Below are positions 45,442 through 55,296 of a stretch of DNA of 64,000 nucleotides, in pieces. Position numbers and translations under genes: made by a program. The notes under the pieces are model-generated. The model searched no databases and was not told where the DNA came from. It saw nothing but the letters and a program-made list of their open reading frames with translations. The first letter of the stretch is position 1, and every line of letters starts with the position of its first letter. Origin of the DNA: an uncultured Bacteroidales bacterium (lineage in GTDB: Bacteria; Bacteroidota; Bacteroidia; Bacteroidales; UBA932); the NCBI GenBank assembly GCA_949296645.1, contig CASFPH010000004.1, positions 1 through 64,000 of the forward strand, read 5' to 3'.

Positions 45442-46920
45442 ATGGCTAAAGAGGTTACAAGTAAAGACGAGAATTATTCTCTGTGGTACAACAATCTTGT
45501 TGTGAAGGCTGATTTGGCGGAAAATTCCGCAGTAAGAGGATGTATGGTCATAAAACCTTACGGATATGCCATATGGGAAAAAATGCAGGCCGCGCTCGAC
45601 AGAATGTTCAAGGAAACCGGACATAAGAATGCCTATTTCCCGTTGTTCATACCCAAATCGTTTCTGAGCAGGGAGGCCGAGCATGTGGAAGGTTTCGCAA
45701 AGGAATGTGCCGTGGTTACCCATCATAGGCTTATGACAAATCCTGACGGCCCCGGAGTGGTAGTAGATCCTTCAGCCAGACTTGAAGAAGAACTCATAGT
45801 CCGACCTACTTCGGAAACCATAATATGGAATACATACAAGAACTGGATCAAATCATACAGGGACCTGCCCATTCTGTGCAACCAGTGGGCCAATGTCGTG
45901 AGATGGGAAATGAGGACGCGTCTCTTTTTAAGGACGGCTGAATTCCTGTGGCAGGAGGGTCATACTGCCCATGCTACCAGGGAGGAGGCGATTGAAGAAT
46001 GTGAGAGGATGATAAACGTATATGCGAAGTTTGCAAGGGAATATATGTCTCTGCCTGTAATAGTAGGCCGTAAAACGGAAAGCGAAAGGTTTGCTGGAGC
46101 GATAGATACCTTGTGTATAGAAGCAATGATGCAGGACGGCAAGGCTCTTCAGGCCGGTACATCTCATTTCCTCGGACAGAATTTCGCGAAGGCATTCGGC
46201 GTACAGTATGCATCCAGGGAAGGTTCTCTCGAATATGTATGGGCTACTTCATGGGGTGTTTCGACAAGGCTTATGGGTGCTCTGATCATGGCGCACAGTG
46301 ACGACCACGGACTTGTACTTCCTCCTAAACTTGCCCCTATACATGTGGTGATGGTGCCTATTTTCAAGACTGATGACGAAAGGAAGGCGATAATCGAAAA
46401 GATGAATTCACTGAAAACTGAAATAGAGGCTCAGGGCTTTACCGTAGAAATCGATGACAGAGACAATCTGCGTTCAGGCTTCAAGTTTGCGGAATGGGAA
46501 CTGAAAGGTGTTCCTGTACGTATTGCCATAGGTCCGCGTGATCTTCAGAACGGTACTGTGGAACTGGCAAGAAGGGATACCCTGCAAAAGGAATCTGTAG
46601 GTTCGGAAGGTATCGGTACCTATGTCAGGGATCTGCTTGACGATATACAGAAGAACATCTACAGGAAGGCATACGATTTCCGTGAAAGCAGGGTGTGCAA
46701 GGTTGATACATATGACGAATTCAAGAGAAAAATAGAAGAAGGATGTTTTGTCCTTGCTCATTGGGACGGAACTTCAGAAACGGAAGCCAGAATCCAGGAA
46801 GAGACGAAGGCTACGATAAGATGCATACCTATTGATACCTATCCTGACAATGGGAAGGGCAGCTGCATATATTCCGGCAAACCTTCCAGCGGACGTGTGG
46901 TTTTTGCCAAGGCATATTGA
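45442..46920 (+). CDS. proS: Proline--tRNA ligase (short, archaeal/eukaryotic-like type)
   Basis: Charges tRNA-Pro. Its 492 residues and lack of the editing insertion between motifs 2 and 3 place it in the short ProRS class common in Bacteroidales. Visible are [10 protein letters not shown], the class II motif 2 region [33 protein letters not shown], and motif 3 region [20 protein letters not shown]. The C-terminal anticodon-binding and zinc-like domain ends in a final Tyr (VVFAKAY), as in that class. It is followed by an unknown gene (51-base gap). Confidence 0.96.
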   Translation: MAKEVTSKDENYSLWYNNLVVKADLAENSAVRGCMVIKPYGYAIWEKMQAALDRMFKETGHKNAYFPLFIPKSFLSREAEHVEGFAKECAVVTHHRLMTNPDGPGVVVDPSARLEEELIVRPTSETIIWNTYKNWIKSYRDLPILCNQWANVVRWEMRTRLFLRTAEFLWQEGHTAHATREEAIEECERMINVYAKFAREYMSLPVIVGRKTESERFAGAIDTLCIEAMMQDGKALQAGTSHFLGQNFAKAFGVQYASREGSLEYVWATSWGVSTRLMGALIMAHSDDHGLVLPPKLAPIHVVMVPIFKTDDERKAIIEKMNSLKTEIEAQGFTVEIDDRDNLRSGFKFAEWELKGVPVRIAIGPRDLQNGTVELARRDTLQKESVGSEGIGTYVRDLLDDIQKNIYRKAYDFRESRVCKVDTYDEFKRKIEEGCFVLAHWDGTSETEARIQEETKATIRCIPIDTYPDNGKGSCIYSGKPSSGRVVFAKAY

Positions 46921-46971
46921 TGTTAAGGTATGACAGAACAAATGCAAAATACAAGTATATAAATAAAATAT

Positions 46972-47676
46972 ATGACAAAAGATCCTTTACCGAGGGGACA
47001 GATAATCAGCCAGCTGAATCATAAGTCCCAGATAAAATCAAAAGTGTATTTCCAGACACTTGACGTCTTCAGTTCGCTCAAGGACGTGCTTGGCGAAATG
47101 AGCAATGACATAAATGAAGAACTTGACAACTCTGAGAGACGTGTCCGGATGGAATACAGGGACAGGGGAAAGCATGAGGCAGAACTGAAATTTGCGGATG
47201 ACGTTCTCGTTTTCAGTATGCACAGTGATGTATTCCAGTTCGACAGGGACCACAGGATATGGCGTTACGACTATGTAAGGCAGGATCCGCTGAATTCATA
47301 TTGCGGGGTAATCAATGTCTATAACTTCCTCTCGGATTCGTTGAAATACAACAGGGTGGAAGACCTGGGTTATCTGGTGGCAAGGATATTCGTCAACAAG
47401 GACAGATATTTCTTTGTGGAAGGAAAGCGTCAGAAGAGACGTTACGTAACGAACTTCGGTAAGGTGAAGCTTACACGCGAAGAGCTTGTAAGTGCGGTTG
47501 AATCCGCCATATTGTATTCTCTTTCATTCGATCTGCTTGTCCCTCCTTTCGATCTGGTGAAGGTAGCCAGTGTAGAACAGATAAATGCAAAGATAGAATC
47601 CTCAAAAATGAGGACGGCAAAGCGCATGGGGTATCAGTATAATTCCGATGACGTATTGGCTGACACGGATGAATAG
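46972..47676 (+). CDS. Conserved-looking protein of unknown function
   Basis: 234 residues, soluble, no signal peptide and no motif I can assign. It is rich in charged residues and has a compact predicted alpha/beta middle (ELKFADDVLVFSMHSDVFQF, then INVYNFLSDSLKYNRVEDLG) and a helical C-terminal half (VKLTREELVSAVESAILYSL). The good length and codon structure, and its place between proS and a DUF3078 gene on the same strand, argue that it is real. Its stop overlaps the next start (ATGAATAG), suggesting translational coupling with the envelope protein downstream. Confidence 0.75.
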   Translation: MTKDPLPRGQIISQLNHKSQIKSKVYFQTLDVFSSLKDVLGEMSNDINEELDNSERRVRMEYRDRGKHEAELKFADDVLVFSMHSDVFQFDRDHRIWRYDYVRQDPLNSYCGVINVYNFLSDSLKYNRVEDLGYLVARIFVNKDRYFFVEGKRQKRRYVTNFGKVKLTREELVSAVESAILYSLSFDLLVPPFDLVKVASVEQINAKIESSKMRTAKRMGYQYNSDDVLADTDE

Positions 47677-48679
47677 GATTTCACGCGGATATATTGTGTT
47701 GGCGGCATGGTTTGCAATGTTGTCGGCAGGGGCGGTGCCCGCATTTTCACAAGAAGACAGTCTTTCCGTGAAAAGAAGGATTGTTCCTGAAACGGCAGCA
47801 GGTATCCTGCGCTCTATAGCCGGATCTTATGAGATACCGGAAATAGAGTATGTGCCGAAACCTCCGCCAAAATATTGGTCCAATGGTATTTTGACACAGG
47901 TCAATTTTTCCCAGGTGGCATTGGCTAACTGGGCCGACGGGGGTGGAAATTCCGTTGCCTTGAGTGCATATCTGGACATGAAGGCCAACTATGCAAAAGG
48001 CGCCATGTTCTGGGAAAACCGTCTCCAGTTGGGTTATGGATTTGTCCAGGCCATAGACGACATATACAAAAAGTCCGATGACAAAATCATACTTGACAGC
48101 AAATGGGGATACAAGGCAATAGAAAAACTGTTCCTTTCGGCGATCTTCAATTTCAAGACGCAGTTTACTCCGGGTTTCAAATATCCTTCGCAGAAAGGAG
48201 ATCCATATATACTGCAGTCGGTATTCATGTCGCCCGGAAACATTACACTTGGTCTCGGTGCGGACTATAAGCCGTTTTCATCACTTTCAATCAACTTCGC
48301 ACCTCTGACCGGAAACCTGGTCATAGTCGAAAACGAATCCCTGAGAACGAAATACGGTAATGACGAGAACGAGGCAGTAAGGGTGGAGCTGGGTGCACAG
48401 CTGAAGGCTGACTTTGTGAAGAAATTCGGTGAAAAACTCGGATTGCAGTCATCGTTGACTCTTTTTTCGGATTTTCTCGATTCACCACAGAATGTAAAGA
48501 TAAACTGGGATATGGTTGCGGATATCAAGGTGACACGTTTCCTTTCCCTGAACGTGAGGACCAATCTGATATATGATGACAAAATCCTGATAGAGGGAAA
48601 GGACGGGCACAAGTCTCCTAAGGTGCAGTTCAAGGAGACTGTAGGAGTCGGGTTGTCATATACATTCGGTGGCTATTGA
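47669..48679 (+). CDS. DUF3078 family envelope protein
   Basis: Predicted secreted or outer-membrane protein. I start at the ATG at 47669, which overlaps the previous stop and gives 336 residues with a clean signal peptide (MNRISRGYIVLAAWFAMLSA, cleavage near PAFSQ); an ATG at 47648 would add seven residues. The family segment YWSNGILTQVNFSQVALANW, then WADGGGNSVAL, identifies DUF3078. Alternating beta strands and a final aromatic residue (GLSYTFGGY) fit a beta-barrel. Function unknown. tilS follows after 21 bases. Confidence 0.82.
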   Translation: MNRISRGYIVLAAWFAMLSAGAVPAFSQEDSLSVKRRIVPETAAGILRSIAGSYEIPEIEYVPKPPPKYWSNGILTQVNFSQVALANWADGGGNSVALSAYLDMKANYAKGAMFWENRLQLGYGFVQAIDDIYKKSDDKIILDSKWGYKAIEKLFLSAIFNFKTQFTPGFKYPSQKGDPYILQSVFMSPGNITLGLGADYKPFSSLSINFAPLTGNLVIVENESLRTKYGNDENEAVRVELGAQLKADFVKKFGEKLGLQSSLTLFSDFLDSPQNVKINWDMVADIKVTRFLSLNVRTNLIYDDKILIEGKDGHKSPKVQFKETVGVGLSYTFGGY

Positions 48680-48700
48680 TATTAGTGATACTGATCGGAT

Positions 48701-50029
48701 ATGCAGTCTGAATTTGATGCAATATTGGAAAAAATGTTTTCCGGAAAGGAAAGGCCGTCCGTACTGCTGGCTGTGAGCGGTGGTATGGACTCGATGTGTA
48801 TGGCCAATCTCGTCAGATATTCATCCCTGGACATGAAAGCATCCGTCGCACACGTGAATTTTTCACTCAGAGGTGAAGAAAGTGATTCAGACGAAAGTCT
48901 GGTAAGGGCATTTGCTGATGACTGGGGGGTAGATCTGTATGTACGCAGATTCGATACGCTTGCATATGCGGCGGAAAACTCTGTTTCCGTGGAAATGGCT
49001 GCCAGAGATTTGAGATACAGATGGTTCGCCGAACTTATCGATGAACACGGATTCGATTACCTGCTGATAGCACATAACGCCAATGACAGCGTGGAAACGC
49101 TTTTCCTCAATATAGTAAGGGGTACAGGTCTGAGGGGATTGTCAGGGATAAAACCTGTCAACGGAAATATCCTGCGTCCTCTTCTTGGATTCAAGCGCAG
49201 GAATATTGCGGACTATGTCCATTACAATAAGGTTCCATATCATGACGACCGTACGAACTTTGAATCTGAATATTCACGCAACAAGTTGAGGAACATCGTT
49301 TTTCCTGAACTTGAGAAAATCAATTCGTCTTTTTTGAACACGGTGTCGAGGGACATGGCGTTTTTTACTCAGGCTTCCGAGATTCTGGATGACCTTTACA
49401 TGACACACCGGGACAGATTATTGAAGAAGATTTGTCTTCCCGACGGAACAGTATATTATGAAATCGATGTGAAAAGGCTTAAGGGTTTCAAATCCCCGGC
49501 ATATTGGCTCTTCCGTCTTCTTGAACCTTTCGGATTCAATTCATCGCAGGTGCTGAAAATATACGAGGTGCTGGACGGCCAGCCTGGCAAGGAATTTTTT
49601 TCTCCGTCATACTGCCTTTTGAAGGATCGCAATGTTCTCAAAATATACGGCGAGGCGGCTGAGTACGGAGATGAAACAGTCCATGCACTGCCTTACGAAT
49701 GCGGGGGACATGACGGGACAAGAGTTTCAGTGATTTCTTCATCCGGACTTTCAGCCGATCAGATAAAGGGTATGCCGATTTCGGTGCATGTTATAGACGA
49801 AAGCAGGCTTGTCTTTCCGCTTCATGTGCGTAAGTGGCGCAGAGGAGACAGGTTCAAGCCTCTCGGAATGGACCGTTTCAAAAAGATAAGCGATTTTCTT
49901 GTCGACAGGAAGATAGACCGTTTCAGCAAAAGGAACGTTAGGGTCCTTGTGAATGTACGTGCTGACGGAACGGAAGAAATCGTCGCCGTTCTCGGATTAA
50001 GGACGGACAACCGTTACAGGGCCAAATGA
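48701..50029 (+). CDS. tilS: tRNA(Ile)-lysidine synthase
   Basis: Modifies C34 of tRNA-Ile (CAU) to lysidine so that it reads AUA. It has 442 residues. The N-type ATP pyrophosphatase P-loop is AVSGGMDS (SGGMDS at 26-31). VAHVNFSLRGEESDSDE, LIAHNANDSVETLFLNIVRG and RPLLGFKRRNI are typical. The C-terminal TilS domain has WRRGDRFKPLGM and KKISDFLVDRKI. It ends the proS to tilS run, facing the tricorn-like gene across a hairpin. Confidence 0.96.
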   Translation: MQSEFDAILEKMFSGKERPSVLLAVSGGMDSMCMANLVRYSSLDMKASVAHVNFSLRGEESDSDESLVRAFADDWGVDLYVRRFDTLAYAAENSVSVEMAARDLRYRWFAELIDEHGFDYLLIAHNANDSVETLFLNIVRGTGLRGLSGIKPVNGNILRPLLGFKRRNIADYVHYNKVPYHDDRTNFESEYSRNKLRNIVFPELEKINSSFLNTVSRDMAFFTQASEILDDLYMTHRDRLLKKICLPDGTVYYEIDVKRLKGFKSPAYWLFRLLEPFGFNSSQVLKIYEVLDGQPGKEFFSPSYCLLKDRNVLKIYGEAAEYGDETVHALPYECGGHDGTRVSVISSSGLSADQIKGMPISVHVIDESRLVFPLHVRKWRRGDRFKPLGMDRFKKISDFLVDRKIDRFSKRNVRVLVNVRADGTEEIVAVLGLRTDNRYRAK

Positions 50030-50062
50030 AAAAAAGTGCATCTCTTTCATGTGATGCACTTT
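50026..50062 (-). terminator. Terminator between convergent tilS and the tricorn-like gene
   Basis: AAAGTGCATC (50033-50042) pairs perfectly with GATGCACTTT (50053-50062). On the minus strand the stem runs into seven T, a good terminator for the protease gene. On the plus strand it ends in TTTCTT and may also serve tilS. Confidence 0.8.
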
Positions 50063-50087
50063 CTTCCGTTGCTGTTTATACCGCAGT

Positions 50088-53000
50088 TTATTTTCCGATA
50101 GTCTCAAGCATGTGTCTTACGGCTGCTTCAAGCTGTTCATCCCTGCCGTCGAGTATTCCCTGTGGCGAATTGTATACTTCAATATCAGGTTCCAGCTCCA
50201 TGTTTTCTGCATAATTTCCGTTCATGTCCACGCATCCTACTTCAGGTATGCCGAATACCAGAGTCGGATCTATCAGATTTTCCCACCATACTGCAGTCAT
50301 GGTTCCCGGAACCGGAGCACCGATTATTTTGCCTATTCCGAGTTCCTGATACAGCCATGGGGTTCCGTGTGCGTTACTGTAATTTCCTTCACATACCAGC
50401 ATGCATGAAGGTTTGCACCACTTGTTGAAAGGATCATTGCCTATGAATTGTCCGTGGGCTATGAACTTCTGATAAGTCTTGCCGCTGAGAAGGGTAAGTA
50501 CATCGTCATGCAGCCATCCTCCGCCATTGAATCTTGTGTCGACGATAACCGCTTCACAGTCTCTGTATTTTCCGAGAAGACGGCTGTACATTTCCCTGAA
50601 ACTAGGACTGTCCATCGCACTCAGATGTATATAGCCGACTTTTCCATCCGACATCTTTTCTACCGTTTCCTCGCATCTGTCAACCCATCTTCTGTACAGC
50701 AGGTTTGAAAGAGCGCTTTTGTTTATGGCCTTGATACTTTCTTCAAATCTTTTTCCGGTCGAAGGGTCATATACGGACAACCTGATGTTTTTGCCTGCTT
50801 TTCCTTCAAGAAGCGGGAAGTAATCCATTCCGGCGAGTATCTTTTCCCCATCTATGGCTTCTATTATGCAACCTTTTTTCAAATCTGTTTTCATTAGGTC
50901 TGCAGGACTTCTTTTTATGATTTCAGATATAAGAAGACCGTCTCCTTCATGTTTTTCGTCAAAGAACATTCCAAGTTCGGCGGTAGGTGCTGCCGAACCT
51001 CCACCCATGTATGATGCCCCTGTATGGGAAGCATTCAGTTCTCCGAGCAGTTCGCTAAGGACATCTGCAAAGTCCCTGTTGTTGTTTATATGCGGCAGAT
51101 ACTTCCTGTATATATCCCTGTACATGTCCCAGTCTACACCGTGCAGGTCTTCGACATAGAACTTGTCTTTTACCTGTCTCCATACGTGGTCGAACATGTA
51201 TTCCCTTTCTTCAGCCGGTCTGTAGTCGAAATCGGCCTTGAATGAAACCGGTTCTATGGAAGCTGATGCAAGGTTCAGTTTTCCGAGGCTGCCGTTTGTA
51301 CACAGATAAAGGGCCTTGCCGGATTTGTCCGGTACCAGAGGCGTACTTCCGATTCCCTTAACCAGCTGCTTGCAGTTTCCGGTTTTGGTTTCAACGGTCC
51401 ACAAATCATAGCTTCCCTCGATTTTGGTGATATAATAAAGAGTCTCTCCATCTTCCGACAGGTAAGCGTCGGCAAGTGTTCCTGAACTTAAAGTCAGCCT
51501 TACGATTCTGTCACGGCAATTCTCAAGATCCGGTTCGAAAACGCTTTCCTTTTCATCTTCCCCTTCTTTCTTGCCGTTACTGTCCTTTTTGTTTCTTTTT
51601 GCCTTTTTCCCGTCCGAATTTTTTTCATCGGCCTTTTGTTCATTTTCTTCTTTTGTCTTTTCTTCGTACAATGCAAGTTCTTCTTCGGACATTCTGAATT
51701 TCTCATATGCTTCCACATCGAAGAACATCATGTATACGTCGTTCTGCGCTCCCCAGCTTCCGTGGCTTCTGTATCCGGCCCTGTCGCTGAACCATATCAT
51801 GGCTTTGCCGTCAAGTACCCATTTGGCATTTCCGTCGGTATATCCGCTTTCGGTAAGATTATGCGTCTCTCCGCTGCCGTCTGCCTTTACAAGAGCCACA
51901 TCCTTGTTGTTCCATCCTCCGTTGCCTATGTAGTCGGTAAGTATCCATTTCCCGTCGGGGCTCCACTGATACCACTGGTCTCCGTCCGAATATGAGTACT
52001 GGTATTTTTTGTCCATCACATTTCTTACCTTGCCGGATTCGATATTTACTACGCTTATTCCGCTGCGGTCCTCTATGAACGCCACTTCCTTCCCGTCAGG
52101 ACTGAACATCGGCTGGAAAGATGTGATATTGCTGTTTGTCAATTTTTTTTCGTTTATTTCCGTGGCATAGCAGAACTGTTTTTCGTCCTTTCTTACAATG
52201 CTCGACATATATATCTGCCATACGCCGTCCCTTTCGGATGCATAGACAACGGAGCGTCCGTCAGGCGCAAAGTCGACCGATCTTTCCTGTTCTGCCGTAT
52301 TCGTAATCCTCTTTGTTGTTTCATATTCAACGGAAGTGACATATACATCTCCTCTGAGTACAAATGCTATTTCCTTGCCGTCCGGAGAAACGGCAAAGTC
52401 TCCTCTTACACCTGAACGGAAAACCTCTTTTTCCAGGTTGTCCTCCGTTTCGTCGCGCAGGATGGAAACATTTACCTTGTTTTCATTCCATTTGCCGTTT
52501 TCTTCCTTTGATATGTATATTTCACCGTCATATCCATAACACAGTATCCCGTTGTCCGATCTGCTCAGAAATCTTACAGGGTTGTCTTTGTGGAATGAAA
52601 CCCTGGTTTCGTTCCCGTCCTTGAGATCTTTTCTGTAGACATTGAAGGAACCGTCCTTTTCGCTCAGATAGAAGAATGCGGAATTACCGTCCCATACAGG
52701 ATTCCTGTCTTCTCCGCTGAAATCGGTTATTTTCCTGAAATCGTACGGTTTTCCGTTTTCATCTATTCCGCATGACCAGATATCCCTTGCCACAGATGAT
52801 GTATGATGTTTCCTGAATGCGTTTTCAGGACCTTTACGGTCATGATAGAGTGCTTGTCTGCCGTCAGGAGACAGTTTCATGTCCTCCATGAGCATAGATA
52901 CCGTCATTTCCGGTCTTCCCCCCTTTACGGAGACACTGTACATCTGTCCGTAAGAGCCGGAAGGCATTTTTGAATCATTCACAGAAGGCATTATGTTTGC

Positions 53001-53381
53001 CTTGAATATAATCGTGGAGTCATCGGCAAATGTTACAGGTGTCTCCGAACCTGAATGCGTGGTTACCCTGAAAGGTATGCCTCCTTCTCTTGAAACCGTA
53101 TACACGTCGAAACTTCCCTTTCTGTCAGAAGCGAAAGCTATGGTCTTTCCGTCAGGACTCCATACTGGGGCTGTGTCGTACGCAGGATTAGAGGTGATTT
53201 GTCTTGCCCTGCCGCCTTCGGTAGGAACTACGAAGATGTCTCCCTTGTAAGTGAAGGCAATTTCTTTGCCGTCGGGAGAAATGGAGCACATCCTCATCCA
53301 CTGGGGACGGATGTTTTCCGAACCTGCATAACCAGCCGTAAACAGCAGCAGGGATGCAGCCGTCATAAAGAATTTTTTCAT
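50088..53381 (-). CDS. Tricorn-like S41 family peptidase, exported
   Basis: 1097-residue protein with signal peptide (MKKFFMTAASLLLFTAGYAG). Residues about 25-560 hold repeated PD40/WD40-like blades (SPDGKEIAF, SPDGKTIAFASDRKG, FAPDGRSVVYASERDG, SPDGKWILTDY), the beta-propellers of tricorn. A Lys/Glu-rich insert follows (about 575-620). A PDZ-like domain contains FFDEKHEGDGLLISEI. The C-terminal S41 domain has VDTRFNGGGWLHDD and EGNYSNAHGTP, with the nucleophile Ser in YSNA. Tricorn-type enzymes degrade peptides; this form is periplasmic by its signal. It is followed upstream by sppA (74-base gap), so two proteolysis genes are adjacent. Confidence 0.88.
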   Translation of the reverse strand: MKKFFMTAASLLLFTAGYAGSENIRPQWMRMCSISPDGKEIAFTYKGDIFVVPTEGGRARQITSNPAYDTAPVWSPDGKTIAFASDRKGSFDVYTVSREGGIPFRVTTHSGSETPVTFADDSTIIFKANIMPSVNDSKMPSGSYGQMYSVSVKGGRPEMTVSMLMEDMKLSPDGRQALYHDRKGPENAFRKHHTSSVARDIWSCGIDENGKPYDFRKITDFSGEDRNPVWDGNSAFFYLSEKDGSFNVYRKDLKDGNETRVSFHKDNPVRFLSRSDNGILCYGYDGEIYISKEENGKWNENKVNVSILRDETEDNLEKEVFRSGVRGDFAVSPDGKEIAFVLRGDVYVTSVEYETTKRITNTAEQERSVDFAPDGRSVVYASERDGVWQIYMSSIVRKDEKQFCYATEINEKKLTNSNITSFQPMFSPDGKEVAFIEDRSGISVVNIESGKVRNVMDKKYQYSYSDGDQWYQWSPDGKWILTDYIGNGGWNNKDVALVKADGSGETHNLTESGYTDGNAKWVLDGKAMIWFSDRAGYRSHGSWGAQNDVYMMFFDVEAYEKFRMSEEELALYEEKTKEENEQKADEKNSDGKKAKRNKKDSNGKKEGEDEKESVFEPDLENCRDRIVRLTLSSGTLADAYLSEDGETLYYITKIEGSYDLWTVETKTGNCKQLVKGIGSTPLVPDKSGKALYLCTNGSLGKLNLASASIEPVSFKADFDYRPAEEREYMFDHVWRQVKDKFYVEDLHGVDWDMYRDIYRKYLPHINNNRDFADVLSELLGELNASHTGASYMGGGSAAPTAELGMFFDEKHEGDGLLISEIIKRSPADLMKTDLKKGCIIEAIDGEKILAGMDYFPLLEGKAGKNIRLSVYDPSTGKRFEESIKAINKSALSNLLYRRWVDRCEETVEKMSDGKVGYIHLSAMDSPSFREMYSRLLGKYRDCEAVIVDTRFNGGGWLHDDVLTLLSGKTYQKFIAHGQFIGNDPFNKWCKPSCMLVCEGNYSNAHGTPWLYQELGIGKIIGAPVPGTMTAVWWENLIDPTLVFGIPEVGCVDMNGNYAENMELEPDIEVYNSPQGILDGRDEQLEAAVRHMLETIGK

Positions 53382-53455
53382 TTTACTTGATATTGTTTTT
53401 AAATACTGTCTATTTCATAAACGATATGTCGGATGATATGCCGGACTTGCAGCCG

Positions 53456-55213
53456 TTACTGTGCTATATGCAGGTCATAAGGCACCCTTGCCATAACGCT
53501 GCCTGATTCCGTCCTTATGTTTTCCACCATGCTTCTGTATATTTTAGCCGGTTCGGCAAATGTCTTGACACTTGCACCCGCGCTTCCGAGCATTTCCATT
53601 ATCTGCTCGAAAGGGGCCTTGACTTCAGGATATTCGGATATTCTGTATTCGGAAATGCCGGAAACGGCAGCTGCATAATTTATTGCGTCGAACAGACCTC
53701 CTCTTTTGTCAGCAAGGCCTATGTTCAGCGCATCGGCCCCAGACCATACCCTTCCCTGTGCTATTTCGTCAACCTTGTCTTCAGGCATGTCCCTTCCCTC
53801 GGAAACTATTTCCAGAAAACGGTCGTAAATGGTTTCCACAGTCTTTTGCAGATATGCGGTTTCCTGTCCGTCGAGTGCTCTCGTAAGGGAGAACATGTCG
53901 GCATGCTCATTTGTTTTTATGACATCTGAATTTATCTTCAGTATTCCATTCATTCCCTTTTTGAAATTCGGAATCATGCTGAATACTCCTATCGAACCCG
54001 TCAGGGTCGAATAATCGGTAAAGATATGATCGGTTTCCGCGGATATCCAGTAACCGCCGGAAGCCGCATAGTTGCCGAAACTTGCTATTACAGGTTTCTC
54101 TTTTTTGAGAAGCCGTATTTCCCTCGCTATTTCTTCTGCAGCTACGGCGCTTCCTCCCGGAGAATCAACCCTGAGTACCACTGCTTTTACGGAGGGGTCT
54201 TTTCTTATCCCGGAAAGTATTTCGATATATTTGTCAGAGGTTATGTCCGTATCAGAGTATCCGGACAGAATATTTCCTCCGGCATATACGACAGCTATCC
54301 TGTCGCCTGCCTTGAAGTTCTCGGTTATTCTGTTCTTTATATAGGTGTCTACCGTAATTAAAGGAAGATTGTTCCCGGCTGCAGTACCGCTCAGGTTCTT
54401 GAGATATTCCTCAAGTTCATCCTTGTACATGAGTTCGTCTGCAAGACCTGATTCTACTGCCTTTTCAGCCGAACTAAGTTCAAGATTGTCTATTTTCCCG
54501 GAAAGGACTTCAATATCGATTTCCCTGTCGGAGGCAATGCTGCCAAGTCTTTTTTTCCATATGGAATTCATATAGGCTGTAATTTGTTCGCGGTTTTCAT
54601 CTGAAAGTCCGTTGTACAGGAACTGTTCGGCGGCAGCCTTGAATCTGCCATGTCTTATCAATTGTACCTCAATGCCGAGTTTGTCAAGCAGATCCTTGAA
54701 GAACAGTACGTTGGAGCTCATACCTAAAAGCTGTACATCCCCATACGGATTAAGGATTATCTTGTCGCTTATTGCAGCGAGATAATATGCGTTCTGCGTG
54801 TAGGTTGTCGCATAGCTTACCACTGCCTTTCCGGATTGTCTGAATCTTGTCAGGGCTTCCCTTATCTCTTCTGTCTGCGCGGGCATCAGCAGGCAGTTGT
54901 CGGCATTTACATAAATGAATTTTATGGCAGGATCAACGGCTGCCGCTTCGATTGCCCTTATCATTTCAAGAGTAGAAAGGGTCCGGGCAGAACTTCCTGA
55001 TGTTATCATGGCGTATGGATCGTAGGTTTTGGTATCCGTTACAGGTTGGGCCAGATCTATTTTCAGAATTGCGGATTTTGGAACAGATGCGACGGTTCCC
55101 CCCGGAAATGTAAGCATGGAAGATATTACCGATATGACGACCATGATTCCGATGCAGAATGCCGCTAGTGCACCTATGAATGTGGCCAGCAGGGCCTTGA
55201 AAAATTGTTTCAT
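53456..55213 (-). CDS. sppA: Signal peptide peptidase SppA, 67K type
   Basis: Membrane-anchored serine protease that clears cleaved signal peptides. It has 585 residues with an N-terminal membrane helix (about 5-36). It is a tandem-domain (67K) form: the first half carries the Lys in GRFKAAAEQFLYNGLS, the second half carries VLRVDSPGGSAVAAEEIAREI and the nucleophile Ser in DYSTLTGSIGV. The usual pair of Lys in the N-terminal half and Ser in the C-terminal half is kept. It lies before the tricorn-like gene and reads away from the Cys/His-rich gene. Confidence 0.93.
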   Translation of the reverse strand: MKQFFKALLATFIGALAAFCIGIMVVISVISSMLTFPGGTVASVPKSAILKIDLAQPVTDTKTYDPYAMITSGSSARTLSTLEMIRAIEAAAVDPAIKFIYVNADNCLLMPAQTEEIREALTRFRQSGKAVVSYATTYTQNAYYLAAISDKIILNPYGDVQLLGMSSNVLFFKDLLDKLGIEVQLIRHGRFKAAAEQFLYNGLSDENREQITAYMNSIWKKRLGSIASDREIDIEVLSGKIDNLELSSAEKAVESGLADELMYKDELEEYLKNLSGTAAGNNLPLITVDTYIKNRITENFKAGDRIAVVYAGGNILSGYSDTDITSDKYIEILSGIRKDPSVKAVVLRVDSPGGSAVAAEEIAREIRLLKKEKPVIASFGNYAASGGYWISAETDHIFTDYSTLTGSIGVFSMIPNFKKGMNGILKINSDVIKTNEHADMFSLTRALDGQETAYLQKTVETIYDRFLEIVSEGRDMPEDKVDEIAQGRVWSGADALNIGLADKRGGLFDAINYAAAVSGISEYRISEYPEVKAPFEQIMEMLGSAGASVKTFAEPAKIYRSMVENIRTESGSVMARVPYDLHIAQ

Positions 55214-55241
55214 ATGTAGTCTGTAAAATTTAACTGTTAAT

Positions 55242-55274
55242 CAAAGTTAGCAAAAATGTGGTTCGTCACCCAAA
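55242..55274 (-). promoter_or_regulatory. Promoter of sppA
   Basis: On the minus strand a -33 box TTTG (55271-55274) lies 21 bases before a -7 box TAACTTTG (55242-55249). The spacing is slightly long. Start near 55236 leaves about 20 bases of leader. Confidence 0.55.
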
Positions 55275-55280
55275 AAGTTT

Positions 55281-55288
55281 TATCTTTG
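55281..55288 (+). promoter_or_regulatory. -7 promoter box of the Cys/His-rich gene and metal locus
   Basis: TATCTTTG ends 8 bases before the ATG at 55297, so the mRNA should be leaderless or nearly so. The context TATCTTTGCAAAGAT-TATG is almost the same as at recJ. There is no clear -33 TTTG. Confidence 0.6.
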
Positions 55289-55296
55289 CAAAGATT

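Noticed and set aside
55258-55296. GTG start for the Cys/His-rich protein
   Set aside because: It is upstream of the TATCTTTG box, and the signal peptide is better formed from the ATG at 55297.
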